The notes under the pieces: model-generated
Database searches by the model: none
The model's input: the letters and a program-made list of their open reading frames with translations, nothing else
Told to the model about the DNA's origin: nothing
Translations under genes and position numbers: made by a program
In this document: positions 1-8,380 of the stretch, in pieces
How positions within the stretch are numbered: the first letter of the stretch is position 1
Layout: each line of letters begins with the position of its first letter
Assembly (NCBI RefSeq): GCF_002563695.1
Contig: NZ_PDJI01000004.1
Location: forward strand, 310,001-374,000
Source of the DNA: Georgenia soli
Lineage (GTDB): Bacteria > Actinomycetota > Actinomycetes > Actinomycetales > Actinomycetaceae
Length of the DNA stretch: 64,000 nucleotides
Direction: 5' to 3'

Positions 1-822
1 CGGACCGGGCAGATCATCTTCGGCAACGCCGCCCCGTACCTCAAGGGCCTGTCCATGGAGCTCGGCGGCAAGTCCCCCGCCGTCGTCTTCGCCGACGCCG
101 ACCTCGAGGCCGCCGTCGACGCGACGATCTTCGGGGTGTTCTCCCTCAACGGCGAGCGTTGCACGGCGGGCAGCCGCATCCTCGTCCAGCGCGAGATCTA
201 CGACGAGTTCGTCGAGCGCTACGCCGCCCAGGCCAAGCGCGTCGTCGTCGGCCCCCCGCACGACCCGAGGACCGAGGTCGGCGCGCTCGTGCACCCCGAG
301 CACTACGACAAGGTCATGAGCTACATCGAGATCGGCAAGACCGAGGGGCGCCTCGTCGCCGGCGGCGGTCGGCCGGAGGGCTTCCCCACGGGCAACTACG
401 TCGCCCCCACCGTCTTCGCCGACGTCGCCCCCGACGCCCGCATCTTCCAGGAGGAGATCTTCGGGCCGGTCGTCGCGATCACCCCGTTCGACACAGACGA
501 GGAGGCCCTGCGCCTCGCGAACGGCGTGAAGTACGGCCTCGCCGCGTACATCTGGACCAACGACCTCAAGCGGGCGCACAACTTCTCCCAGGCCGTCGAG
601 GCGGGGATGGTCTGGCTCAACAGCAACAACGTCCGTGACCTGCGCACGCCGTTCGGCGGCGTCAAGGCCTCGGGCCTGGGGCACGAGGGCGGCTACCGCT
701 CGATCGACTTCTACACCGACCAGCAGGCCGTGCACATCACCCTCGGGAAGGTGCACAACCCCACCTTCGGCAAGGTCGAGACCCACGAGCCCACGGACCT
801 GGACGACCCGGACCCCCGCTGA
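1..822 (+). CDS. hpaE: 5-carboxymethyl-2-hydroxymuconate semialdehyde dehydrogenase, 3' part
   Basis: This is the C-terminal part (about 273 residues) of an NAD-dependent aldehyde dehydrogenase; the reading frame is open from base 1, so roughly the first 215 residues lie outside the window. The ELGGKSP motif with its catalytic-base Glu (near base 58) and the nucleophilic Cys in NGERCTAG (codon at 160-162) are present, followed by EEIFGPV and the C-terminal PFGGVKASG. HpaE oxidises 5-carboxymethyl-2-hydroxymuconate semialdehyde in homoprotocatechuate meta-cleavage. That substrate is inferred from the next three genes, hpaD, hpaH and hpaI, which are co-oriented; taken alone the protein could be any ALDH of this subfamily. 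Confidence 0.9.
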   Translation, partial: RTGQIIFGNAAPYLKGLSMELGGKSPAVVFADADLEAAVDATIFGVFSLNGERCTAGSRILVQREIYDEFVERYAAQAKRVVVGPPHDPRTEVGALVHPEHYDKVMSYIEIGKTEGRLVAGGGRPEGFPTGNYVAPTVFADVAPDARIFQEEIFGPVVAITPFDTDEEALRLANGVKYGLAAYIWTNDLKRAHNFSQAVEAGMVWLNSNNVRDLRTPFGGVKASGLGHEGGYRSIDFYTDQQAVHITLGKVHNPTFGKVETHEPTDLDDPDPR

Positions 823-857
823 GCACCCCCACCCGTACGGAAGGCAAGGACGCTGAC

Positions 858-2024
858 GTGACCAAGCGTGACCAGATGACCCCCACCACCTCCGGCTTCT
901 TCGTGTCGCAGGAGGCACCCATCCACACCGACAACCCCGTCCCCACCCCGAGCGTGCCGGCGCCGGACATCCTGCGCTGCGCCTACATGGAGCTCGTGGT
1001 CACCGACCTGACGGCCTCCCGGAACTTCTACGTCGACGTGCTCGGCCTCACGGTGACGGAGGAGGACGAGGAGACCGTCTACCTGCGGAGCATCGAGGAG
1101 TTCATCCACCACAACCTCGTGCTGCGCAAGGGACCGGTCGCCGCCGTGGCGGCGTTCTCCTACCGGGTGCGCAGCCCGGAGGACCTGGACAAGGCCGTCG
1201 CCTTCTACACCGAGCTCGGCTGCCGCGTGGAGCGCCGTGCGGAGGGCTTCACCAAGGGCATCGGGGACTCGGTCCGCGTGGAGGACCCGCTCGGCTTCCC
1301 GTACGAGTTCTTCCACGACGTCGAGCACGTCGAGCGTCTCGCGTGGCGCTACGACCTCTACACCCCGGGGGCGCTCGTGCGCCTCGACCACTTCAACCAG
1401 GTCACCCCGGACGTGCCGCGCGCGACGAAGTTCATGCAGGACCTCGGCTTCCGCGTCACCGAGGACATCCAGGACGAGGAGGGCACGGTCTACGCGGCGT
1501 GGATGCGCCGCAAGCCGACCGTCCACGACACCGCGATGACCGGCGGGGACGGTCCGCGGATGCACCACGTCGCGTTCGCCACGCACGAGAAGCACAACAT
1601 CCTCGCGATCTGCGACAAGCTGGGCGCGCTGCGCATGTCGGACCGCATCGAGCGCGGCCCCGGCCGGCACGGGGTGTCCAACGCCTTCTACCTCTACCTG
1701 CGCGACCCGGACGGTCACCGCGTGGAGATCTACACGCAGGACTACTACACGGGCGACCCGGACAACCCGGTCGTCACCTGGGACGTCCACGACAACCAGC
1801 GGCGTGACTGGTGGGGCACGCCGGTCGTCCCGTCCTGGTACACCGAGGCGTCCCTCGTGCTCGACCTGGACGGCAACCCCCAGCCGGTTCGCGAGCGGAC
1901 CGACACCAGCGAGATGGCCGTGACCATCGGGGCCGACGGCTTCTCGTACACCCGCCGCGAGGAGGGCGAGGAGTCGATGCCGAGCTGGAAGCAGGGCGAG
2001 TACAAGCTCGGCCACCAGCTGTGA
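858..2024 (+). CDS. hpaD: Homoprotocatechuate 2,3-dioxygenase (extradiol ring cleavage)
   Basis: A vicinal-oxygen-chelate extradiol dioxygenase of 388 residues, very similar to the Brevibacterium/Arthrobacter Fe(II) or Mn(II) enzymes (about 365 residues). It opens the ring of 3,4-dihydroxyphenylacetate. The 2-His-1-Glu metal site is visible: His in VRLDHFNQV, His in RMHHVAFATHEKH and Glu in GHRVEIYTQDYY. The phrase ERGPGRHGVSNAFYLY and the C-terminal GDPDNP...RRDWWG stretch are family signatures. GTG at 858 is preceded by AAGGA; an in-frame ATG at 876 would remove six residues and remains possible. It lies 35 nt after hpaE and is presumably in the same transcript. Confidence 0.95.
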   Translation: MTKRDQMTPTTSGFFVSQEAPIHTDNPVPTPSVPAPDILRCAYMELVVTDLTASRNFYVDVLGLTVTEEDEETVYLRSIEEFIHHNLVLRKGPVAAVAAFSYRVRSPEDLDKAVAFYTELGCRVERRAEGFTKGIGDSVRVEDPLGFPYEFFHDVEHVERLAWRYDLYTPGALVRLDHFNQVTPDVPRATKFMQDLGFRVTEDIQDEEGTVYAAWMRRKPTVHDTAMTGGDGPRMHHVAFATHEKHNILAICDKLGALRMSDRIERGPGRHGVSNAFYLYLRDPDGHRVEIYTQDYYTGDPDNPVVTWDVHDNQRRDWWGTPVVPSWYTEASLVLDLDGNPQPVRERTDTSEMAVTIGADGFSYTRREEGEESMPSWKQGEYKLGHQL

Positions 2025-2078
2025 CCACCCGCTCGCGCCGTCCCGACGGCGGGACGCACCCAGGACTAGGAGGAACGG

Positions 2079-2864
2079 ATGCTGCCGGCTGAGACCATCG
2101 CGGGGATCGCGGACGAGCTCGCCGCCGCCGAGCGGGACCGCACGATGGTGCCGCTGCTGACGAAGCGGTACGACGGCATGACGGTCGAGGACTCGTACGC
2201 CGTGCAGAACGAGTGGCGGCGCCGGGCCATCGACGCCGGCCGGCGGCCGGTGGGCCGCAAGATCGGTCTGACGTCGAAGGTCATGCAGGCGGCGACCGGC
2301 ATCGACGAGCCCGACTACGGCGCCATCTTCGCGGACATGGTCTTCGACAACGGCTCCGTCATCGAGCACGACCGGTTCTCGAACGTGCGCATCGAGGTCG
2401 AGCTGGCCTTCAAGCTGGCCGAGCCGGTCGACGGCCCGGACGCCACCGTGTTCGACGTGCTCCGGGCGACCGAGTACGTGGTGCCGGCGCTGGAGATCCT
2501 GTCCTCGCGCATCGAGCTCGAGGGCCGCACGATCGTCGACACCATCAGCGACAACGCCGCGATGGGCGCGATGGTCTACGGCGGCAACCCGGTCCGGCCG
2601 GGCGAGGTGGACCTGCGGTGGGTCTCGGCCCTGCTGTACCGCAACGAGACCATCGAGGAGTCGGGCGTCGCGGGCGCCGTGCTCAACCACCCCGCCATGG
2701 GGGTGGCGTGGCTGGCGAACAAGCTCGCCCAGCACGGCGACCGCCTCGAGGCCGGTGAGCTCGTCCTCGCCGGCTCGTTCACCCGCCCCATGTGGGTGCA
2801 CCCGGGCGACACCGTGCTCGCCGACTTCCGAGAGCTGGGGACGATCTCGTGCCGCTTCGTCTGA
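2079..2864 (+). CDS. hpaH: 2-oxo-hept-4-ene-1,7-dioate hydratase
   Basis: A 261-residue member of the fumarylacetoacetate-hydrolase/MhpD-like hydratase family, the usual HpaH length. It hydrates 2-oxo-hept-4-ene-1,7-dioate late in homoprotocatechuate breakdown. Family marks are GRKIGLTSKVMQ near residue 66, the acidic metal-site residues in FSNVRIEVELAFKL, and VVPALEILSSR. A strong AGGAGG lies 5 nt before the ATG. The order hydratase then aldolase matches the pathway order. The 3' end overlaps the start of the aldolase by 16 nt, so the two are probably translationally coupled. Confidence 0.93.
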   Translation: MLPAETIAGIADELAAAERDRTMVPLLTKRYDGMTVEDSYAVQNEWRRRAIDAGRRPVGRKIGLTSKVMQAATGIDEPDYGAIFADMVFDNGSVIEHDRFSNVRIEVELAFKLAEPVDGPDATVFDVLRATEYVVPALEILSSRIELEGRTIVDTISDNAAMGAMVYGGNPVRPGEVDLRWVSALLYRNETIEESGVAGAVLNHPAMGVAWLANKLAQHGDRLEAGELVLAGSFTRPMWVHPGDTVLADFRELGTISCRFV

Positions 2865-3670
2865 CGCCCACCTTCCGCCACGCCCTGACGGGCCAGCAGG
2901 CGAAGGGCCACGCGGCCCGGCCGCTGGCGGGGATCTGGGTCTGCAGCGGCAGCCCGCTGGTGGCCGAGATCGTCGCCGGCTCGGGGATCGACTGGGTGCT
3001 GATCGACATGGAGCACTCCCCCAACGGCCTGGAGTCGGTGCTCGCCCAGCTGCAGGCCGTCGCCGCCTACCCCGTCACCCCGCTCGTGCGGGTGCCGATC
3101 GGGGACGTGGTGACGATCAAGCAGGTCCTCGACCTCGGCGCGCAGAACCTGCTCGTGCCCATGGTCTCCTCCGGCGCGGAGGCCCGCGCCGTCGTCGAGG
3201 CGGTCCGCTACCCCCCGCGGGGGCGCCGCGGCGTCGGCTCGGCGCTGGCGCGGTCCGCGCGGTGGAACCGGGTCGAGGGGTACCTCGCGGACGCCGACGA
3301 GCACGTCTCGCTGTTCGTCCAGATCGAGACCGCCGAGGGCGTCGAGGCGGCCGCGGACATCGCGGCCGTCGACGGCGTCGACGGGGTCTTCGTCGGGCCG
3401 TCCGACCTGGCGGCGTCCATGGGACTGATCGGCCGGCAGAGCCATCCCGACGTCGTCGCCGCGGTGCACCGCGCGTTCGAGGCGGTCCGGGCGGCAGGCA
3501 AGCCGGTCGGGGTCAACGCCTTCGACCACGCCGTGGCCCGCTCGTACATCGACGCCGGAGCCTCCTTCGTGCTCGTGGGCGCGGACGTGGCGCTCCTCGC
3601 CCGCGGCTCGGAGGCGCTCGCCGCGGCGTTCGTCACCACCTCCGACGACGGCGCCCGCGAGAGCTACTGA
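2849..3670 (+). CDS. hpaI: 4-hydroxy-2-oxo-heptane-1,7-dioate aldolase
   Basis: A class II, HpcH/HpaI-family aldolase that splits 4-hydroxy-2-oxoheptanedioate into pyruvate and succinate semialdehyde. The catalytic His is in DMEHSPN, Arg in PLVRVPIG, and the metal ligands in FVQIETAEGV and GVFVGPSDLA. The frame stays open further upstream inside hpaH, but GTG at 2849 gives a 273-residue protein close to the family size (about 262), so that start is chosen; it overlaps hpaH by 16 nt. It is the last gene of the operon and is followed by a strong hairpin. Isomerase/decarboxylase genes (HpaG/HpaF functions) are not visible and would lie upstream of the window. Confidence 0.92.
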   Translation: MPLRLTPTFRHALTGQQAKGHAARPLAGIWVCSGSPLVAEIVAGSGIDWVLIDMEHSPNGLESVLAQLQAVAAYPVTPLVRVPIGDVVTIKQVLDLGAQNLLVPMVSSGAEARAVVEAVRYPPRGRRGVGSALARSARWNRVEGYLADADEHVSLFVQIETAEGVEAAADIAAVDGVDGVFVGPSDLAASMGLIGRQSHPDVVAAVHRAFEAVRAAGKPVGVNAFDHAVARSYIDAGASFVLVGADVALLARGSEALAAAFVTTSDDGARESY

Positions 3671-3699
3671 GCCGCGCGGTCACGCCGCTCGAGTCGGCC

Positions 3700-3733
3700 G
3701 GGGGCCCGCAGGCCCGTGACCTGCGGGGCCCCC
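3700..3733. terminator. Bidirectional terminator-like hairpin after hpaI
   Basis: GGGGGCCCGCAGG (3700-3712) pairs with CCTGCGGGGCCCCC (3720-3733) across a 7-nt loop, with one bulged G. It lies between the 3' ends of hpaI and the convergent reductase gene, where a shared terminator is expected. No long T-run follows, as is common in high-GC actinobacteria. Confidence 0.7.
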
Positions 3734-3738
3734 GCCCG

Positions 3739-4395
3739 TCACCGCTCGCCCGTGGCGCCGTCGCGTGACGCCGCTCCGCCGAACCGGTACCGCAGCCAGA
3801 CGAGATCGCCCAGTCGTTCGGCTGCCGCGAGCCGGAGCTCGGCGGCGGGCGCCACGGCCTGCCCGTGCCAGGCCCGACCGGACGCTCCCGACCAGGCCGG
3901 GTGCACCAGGAGACTGACCTCGTCCACGAGTCCCTCCGCGAGCAGCGCGCCCGTGAGCCCGCCGCCGCTGTCCACCCTCACGACCTTCGTCCCGGCCCGG
4001 CGGCCGAGCGCCTCGAGCGCCGCACGCAGGTCGACCCGGTCCTCCCCGACGACAAGCTCCTCCGGCCGCCACCCGCCGTCCTCCCGCGGCGGTGTGGCCC
4101 GGCACCGGAGCGCGAGGACGGCGGACCAGTAGCCTGCGTCGCGGAGCTCCCGCCACGCGCTCACGCGGGCGCGGCCGTCGACGACGGCGAGCAACGGGCC
4201 TCCGGCAGCCGGACCGGGCCCTGGCGACGCCCGCAGCACCGCCTCCTGGGCGAGGATGGTGTCGGCTCCTGTGAGGGTGACGTCCTCGTGCCAGGTCGCC
4301 GCGAGGGCGTAGAACCGTTCGACGTCGACCGGGAACCCGGTCGTCGCCCCGTCGAGAGCGACGGCGACGTGGACGACCACGAACGGTCGGGCCAT
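3739..4395 (-). CDS. RibD C-terminal / dihydrofolate-reductase-like reductase
   Basis: A 218-residue protein that begins MARPFVVVHVAVALDGATTG, the typical first strand and loop of the RibD_C/DHFR-like fold, and contains RVDSGGGLTGALLAEGLVDE, which resembles the NADPH-binding glycine-rich part of RibD reductases. It is probably an NADPH-dependent pteridine/flavin-precursor-type reductase; the substrate is unknown. ATG at 4395 follows an AGAGAGGA stretch, and the start agrees with the fold boundary; the frame remains open upstream but without a plausible domain. It is convergent with hpaI and has no obvious partner, so a role in aromatic catabolism is not implied. Confidence 0.75.
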   Translation of the reverse strand: MARPFVVVHVAVALDGATTGFPVDVERFYALAATWHEDVTLTGADTILAQEAVLRASPGPGPAAGGPLLAVVDGRARVSAWRELRDAGYWSAVLALRCRATPPREDGGWRPEELVVGEDRVDLRAALEALGRRAGTKVVRVDSGGGLTGALLAEGLVDEVSLLVHPAWSGASGRAWHGQAVAPAAELRLAAAERLGDLVWLRYRFGGAASRDGATGER

Positions 4396-4598
4396 CTCTG
4401 AGATCCTCTCTGGCGCCGTCGTCCGAGCAGCCACCTCCACCCAACCGGCAGAGACGGTGGGCGTCCAGGGACCTGCGTCCCGCCGGTCCCACCGTCGCGT
4501 GCTGGACGGGAGCGGCGACCGCCGCCCCGCGCACGGGCCGAGGGCCGGCGGGCGCAGGCGCACCGCACGGCGTACGGTGCGCGGAGGAGGGGATGGCG

Positions 4599-4913
4599 AT
4601 GAAGCCGCTTCGCTGGCTGGCAGGTGGTCTGGTGTGGACCGTGGCCGCACTGCTCGGTCTGGTGGGTGCGCTGCTGTGCGTCACGATCGTCCTGCTGCCT
4701 CTCGGGCTCGGGGTCCTCATGCTGGCCCGGCGGCTCGTCTCGGTGTCTGCCCGGCTGATGCTTCCCAGGGCGGCGCGACACCCTGCGCAGGAGGCGGGCA
4801 GGGCAGCCCGGCGCCAGGGCAGGGACGCCCGCCGGTCCGTCAGGGGCGGCACGAGGCAGCTCCGGCGGAAGGGCAGGAAGACGCTGAAGAAGGCCCGGTC
4901 CGCGGTGCGGTGA
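4599..4913 (+). CDS. Small membrane protein with basic tail
   Basis: I do not recognise this 104-residue protein. The first ~45 residues are strongly hydrophobic, enough for one or two membrane helices with a PLGLGVL turn; the remaining ~60 residues are rich in Arg, Lys and Ala with no aromatic residues, suggesting a cytoplasmic helical tail that could contact nucleic acid or lipid head groups. Two ATGs are close together (4593 and 4599). AGGAGG at 4585-4590 is only 2 nt from the first but 8 nt from the second, which decides the start at 4599. The gene is convergent with the multicopper oxidase. Confidence 0.6.
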   Translation: MKPLRWLAGGLVWTVAALLGLVGALLCVTIVLLPLGLGVLMLARRLVSVSARLMLPRAARHPAQEAGRAARRQGRDARRSVRGGTRQLRRKGRKTLKKARSAVR

Positions 4914-4928
4914 CGGCCGGGTGTCCGC

Positions 4929-7088
4929 TCAGTGCCCGGGGTGACCTCCTCCGTGGCCCGGCTGCCCCTCCTGCGGCGGGCCGACCCGGTAGGGCCGCAT
5001 CATCTGGTTGTCCTCGTGCTCGAGGATGGGGCAGTGCCAGACGAACTGCCCGGGCACGGTGAACCGCATCCGCAGCCGCGTGACCTCCCCGGGGTAGGCG
5101 ATCACCGTCTCCTTCCACCCCTCCTCCCCCGGCTCGGGAGGCCGGACCTGCGAGCCGCTCGCCACGACGACGGTGCGTCTGCCCTCGTCCACGACGACGG
5201 GCTGACGCCCGAGCACCTGGAAGGCGACGGCGTGGACGTGGATCGGGTGGGCGTCCCCGGTCGTGTTGTACAGCTCCCACGTCTCCGTCGAGCCGACGCC
5301 GGGGTTCTCGGTGACGGGGTCCGTCACGTCGTGAGCGACCCAGTGCCCGTCCTCCTCGACCCGGCCGAGGAGGGCGGCGGACGGCGCGTCCTCGAACCGC
5401 CCCGACATCCTCTCGACCAGCGCGAGCCGGCGGACGGCCCCTCCGGTCAGGGGCGCGATCGGCGGCAGGGCGAGGAACTGTGGCGGGGTCGTGCGGTCCG
5501 GGCCACGGGCGGGCGTGACGCGGAGCTGGAGGACCTGCCCCGTGGTGCCCGGGTCGGCGGCGAGGAACCGGGCGTCGTCGTCCTCGTCCGGCGGCTCCGG
5601 GACCGGCTCGCCGCCGCCGAACGGCGCGTCGGGGCCGACGTTGCGCAGCACGTGGTGCCCGACCGGGACGCCGGTGAGGTCCAGGATGACGTCGGCCCGC
5701 TCCGCCGGGCCGAGGAGGAGGCGTGAGCGGTTCCGTGCGCCGGTGATCTCCACCGGCCGGGGAAGGAACCCGGCCTCCGAGCCGATCTGCCACACGCTCG
5801 CGCCGGGGACGGCCGAGAAGTCGAGGATGAGGAACCGCGAGTTGCAGCCGTTGAGGAGGCGGAACCGGTACCGGCGCTGCTCGACGTCGAGATAGGGCCA
5901 GGTCCGGCCGTTGACCACGAGCGTGCTGCCGAAGAACTCGGGGTTCCAGATCGGCGGCACGTCGCTGTGCGGGACGTACGGCCCCGGCACCTGGTCGAAG
6001 AACCGCCGGGTGTCCGGGTAGAAGAGCGACCCGTCCGTGTTGAAGGAGCGGTCCTGGACCACCAGCGGGATCTCGCGGTACGGCCCCGTGGCGGAGCGCC
6101 GGTCGCCGCGTCCGGGGGCGGGGCCGGGCAGCACCGCGCGCCTCCCGGTCCGGCTGTCGCGGACCGCCCGGTCGCCGTCCGGACCGCCGCGGACGAGGTA
6201 GAAGCCGGCGGGTCCGGCGTAGACGTTGACCCGGGCCATCCCCAGCGTGTGGTCGTGGTACCAGAGCGTCGAGGCGCGCTGCGTGTTGGGGTACTCGAAC
6301 GTCGCGGTGCCCGGGGACCAGCCGGAGCCCTGGAGCGCCTGGGCCTTCTCGGCGAAGAAGGCGTACCAGGTGCCCTCGCGCGCGTAGGCGGGGTCGATGT
6401 CGTCCGCGTCGGGCAGGTACCAGGCCTCGGCGTACCCGTCGGACTCGTCGCCCACGCCGACCGCACCGTGGACGTGGGTGACCATCGGGACGGGCCCGTC
6501 GTAGGCGGGTGGCGTGGCGGTGAGGACGGGCGGGCTGTCGCGCCCCGCCGTGCCGCCCGGCGGGTTGGCCCAGTGCAGGGTGGGGTCGACCGGGAGCAGG
6601 TGCGGCAGGTGACCGCCGGCGTCGTCGACCAGGTCGTTGACCCAGGTGACCCGGACCCGCCTGCCGTGACGGGCCTCGATCGTCGGGCTCGGGGTGTGGT
6701 GGACGTCCGGCGCGTTCCCCGGATCCACCGGGCCGTAGGCCCAGACGGTCGTCGCCGGCAGTCCGGCCGGCAGGATCTGCTGCCGGACCTGGCGGACCGC
6801 GATGACGTAGTGGTCGACCTTCTCCCCCGCCCGGTCGGTGCCCCTGCCGCTCCGCGGCATCACCGGCGGGACGGCCAGCGGGGTGACGTACTTCGGGATC
6901 CTGGCCGGGTCGAGGGTGCCGCCGGGCAGCGCGGCCGCCGGCACCTCCACGGCCACGGCCCGGCCGCCCACGGCGCCCAGCAGGAACAGGCCCATGCCGG
7001 CGCCGCCCGCGCGCAGGACCGTCCGCCTGCTCAGCGTCGCACCGGGCGTCGGCGCGGTGGCCGGCGCACCCTCTCGCTCACTCCTCAT
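4929..7088 (-). CDS. Tat-exported multicopper oxidase (CotA/bilirubin-oxidase type)
   Basis: A 719-residue multicopper oxidase. The N-terminus has a twin-arginine signal (SRRTVLRAG followed by a hydrophobic stretch), so export folded is expected. Copper motifs appear in order: THVHGAVG, LWYHDHTLGMARVN, HPIHVHAVAFQVL and, near the C-terminus, WHCPILEHEDNQMM. The last should read His-Cys-His; here residue 687 is Pro (CCC, bases 5028-5030), which removes a type-3 copper ligand, while the type-1 ligands Cys686, His691 and Met696 remain. Overall length and layout resemble CotA, bilirubin oxidase and phenoxazinone-synthase-like enzymes that oxidise phenols or metals. ATG at 7088 lies 6 nt after the sugar permease stop, so it is probably the last gene of that operon. 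Confidence 0.88.
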   Translation of the reverse strand: MRSEREGAPATAPTPGATLSRRTVLRAGGAGMGLFLLGAVGGRAVAVEVPAAALPGGTLDPARIPKYVTPLAVPPVMPRSGRGTDRAGEKVDHYVIAVRQVRQQILPAGLPATTVWAYGPVDPGNAPDVHHTPSPTIEARHGRRVRVTWVNDLVDDAGGHLPHLLPVDPTLHWANPPGGTAGRDSPPVLTATPPAYDGPVPMVTHVHGAVGVGDESDGYAEAWYLPDADDIDPAYAREGTWYAFFAEKAQALQGSGWSPGTATFEYPNTQRASTLWYHDHTLGMARVNVYAGPAGFYLVRGGPDGDRAVRDSRTGRRAVLPGPAPGRGDRRSATGPYREIPLVVQDRSFNTDGSLFYPDTRRFFDQVPGPYVPHSDVPPIWNPEFFGSTLVVNGRTWPYLDVEQRRYRFRLLNGCNSRFLILDFSAVPGASVWQIGSEAGFLPRPVEITGARNRSRLLLGPAERADVILDLTGVPVGHHVLRNVGPDAPFGGGEPVPEPPDEDDDARFLAADPGTTGQVLQLRVTPARGPDRTTPPQFLALPPIAPLTGGAVRRLALVERMSGRFEDAPSAALLGRVEEDGHWVAHDVTDPVTENPGVGSTETWELYNTTGDAHPIHVHAVAFQVLGRQPVVVDEGRRTVVVASGSQVRPPEPGEEGWKETVIAYPGEVTRLRMRFTVPGQFVWHCPILEHEDNQMMRPYRVGPPQEGQPGHGGGHPGH

Positions 7089-7094
7089 CGGACC

Positions 7095-8375
7095 TCACCT
7101 GCCGTCCGGACGGTTGCGGCGGGCGACGGCGTCGATCGTGACGGCGACGACGAGGACGATCGCCGTGACGACGTACTTCGCCGCGGCGCTGAACCCCAGG
7201 AGCCCCATCCCGTTGTCGATGGCCGCGATGACGACGCCGCCGAGCACCCCGTGCAGTGCCTTGCCGCGGCCGCCGAACAGGCTCGTCCCGCCGATGACGG
7301 CGGCGGCGACGGCGTAGAGGACGAGCGTGCCGCCGTCGAGCGCGGTGGAGATGGACCGCAGACGCGAGGCGTAGACGATGCCGCCGATGCCGGCCGTGAA
7401 CGAGCACAGCATGAAGGCCAGCGTCCGGGTGCGCGGGAGCCGGATCCCGGCGCGGCGGGCGGCCTCGGCGTTGCCGCCGATGGCGTAGACGTACAGGCCG
7501 AAGCGCGTCCGGCCCAGCAGGTACGTCCACGCGGCCAGGACCGCGAAGACGAGCACCACGACCCAGGGCATCCCGTAGACGGGGGCCAGCACGCCGCGGT
7601 CGGCGTTGCACAGCAGCACCAGCGCCACGCCTCCGGCGAGGGCGGCGAGGATCTTCGCGACCGTCAGCTGGGGCGGCGGTGCCACGAGGCCTGACTCCCG
7701 CCGTCGTCGGTCGTGGCGCCAGGTCTGGCGCGCGAAGACGCCGACGATCACGAGCATCACCACCCAGCCCGCCGCCCGGGTGAGGGTGCCGCCGCCGATG
7801 GCGTTGATGACGTCGTCCTGGATGAGGATCGACCCGCCGCTGCCGAGGATCCACAGCATGACGCCCTGCCAGAACAGCAGACCGGCGAGCGTCACAACGA
7901 ACGAGGGCAGCCCGATCCGGGTGATGAGAGTGCCCTGCAGGAGACCGATGAGCGCGGCCACCACCAGCGCCGCGGCCACCGCCGCCCACCACGGCCAGCC
8001 CGTGCTCGGCAGGACCAGCTCGCACATGACGACGGCGCCCATGCCCGCCACGAAGCCGATGGACAGATCGATCTCGCCCAGCAGGAGGGCGAACACCTCC
8101 CCCATCGCCAGGAGGCTGAACACGGCCGCCTGCACGAGGAGGTTGACGAGGTTGCCGGCGGTGAGGAAGTGGCTGTTGAGCGACTGGAACAGGATCGCGA
8201 CGAGCAGGAGGCCCCCCACCACCGGCAGGACGCCCGTCTCCCCGCCCCTGATGCGCTCGAGGGAGAGCCGCAGGTAGTCCCCGACCGACGGCTGCGCGGC
8301 CGCACCTGCCACGGCGGCACCCCCGCCCGGGGGCCGCCGGGCCTCCGGCCTCTCGGCGTCCTGGAGCTTCGACAT
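7095..8375 (-). CDS. Sugar ABC transporter permease (XylH-like)
   Basis: A 426-residue BPD_transp_2-family permease with about ten hydrophobic segments. Family signatures are NLVNLLVQAAVFSLLAMGE, LLGEIDLSIG and GGTSLFGGRGK near the C-terminus. Together with the binding protein and ATPase upstream it forms a monosaccharide importer of the xylose/ribose class. ATG at 8375 is 5 nt after the ATPase stop; the frame is open for another 600 bases upstream, but that part shadows the ATPase gene. A 40-residue Ala/Pro/Gly-rich N-terminal extension precedes the first membrane helix. The exact sugar cannot be read from the sequence. Confidence 0.9.
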   Translation of the reverse strand: MSKLQDAERPEARRPPGGGAAVAGAAAQPSVGDYLRLSLERIRGGETGVLPVVGGLLLVAILFQSLNSHFLTAGNLVNLLVQAAVFSLLAMGEVFALLLGEIDLSIGFVAGMGAVVMCELVLPSTGWPWWAAVAAALVVAALIGLLQGTLITRIGLPSFVVTLAGLLFWQGVMLWILGSGGSILIQDDVINAIGGGTLTRAAGWVVMLVIVGVFARQTWRHDRRRRESGLVAPPPQLTVAKILAALAGGVALVLLCNADRGVLAPVYGMPWVVVLVFAVLAAWTYLLGRTRFGLYVYAIGGNAEAARRAGIRLPRTRTLAFMLCSFTAGIGGIVYASRLRSISTALDGGTLVLYAVAAAVIGGTSLFGGRGKALHGVLGGVVIAAIDNGMGLLGFSAAAKYVVTAIVLVVAVTIDAVARRNRPDGR

Positions 8376-8380
8376 GGCTT

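Noticed and set aside
711..2801. Long minus-strand open frame antisense to hpaE, hpaD and hpaH
   Set aside because: High G+C leaves stop codons rare in this frame; the product is Arg/Val/Asp-rich without domain features, and the plus-strand genes are certain.
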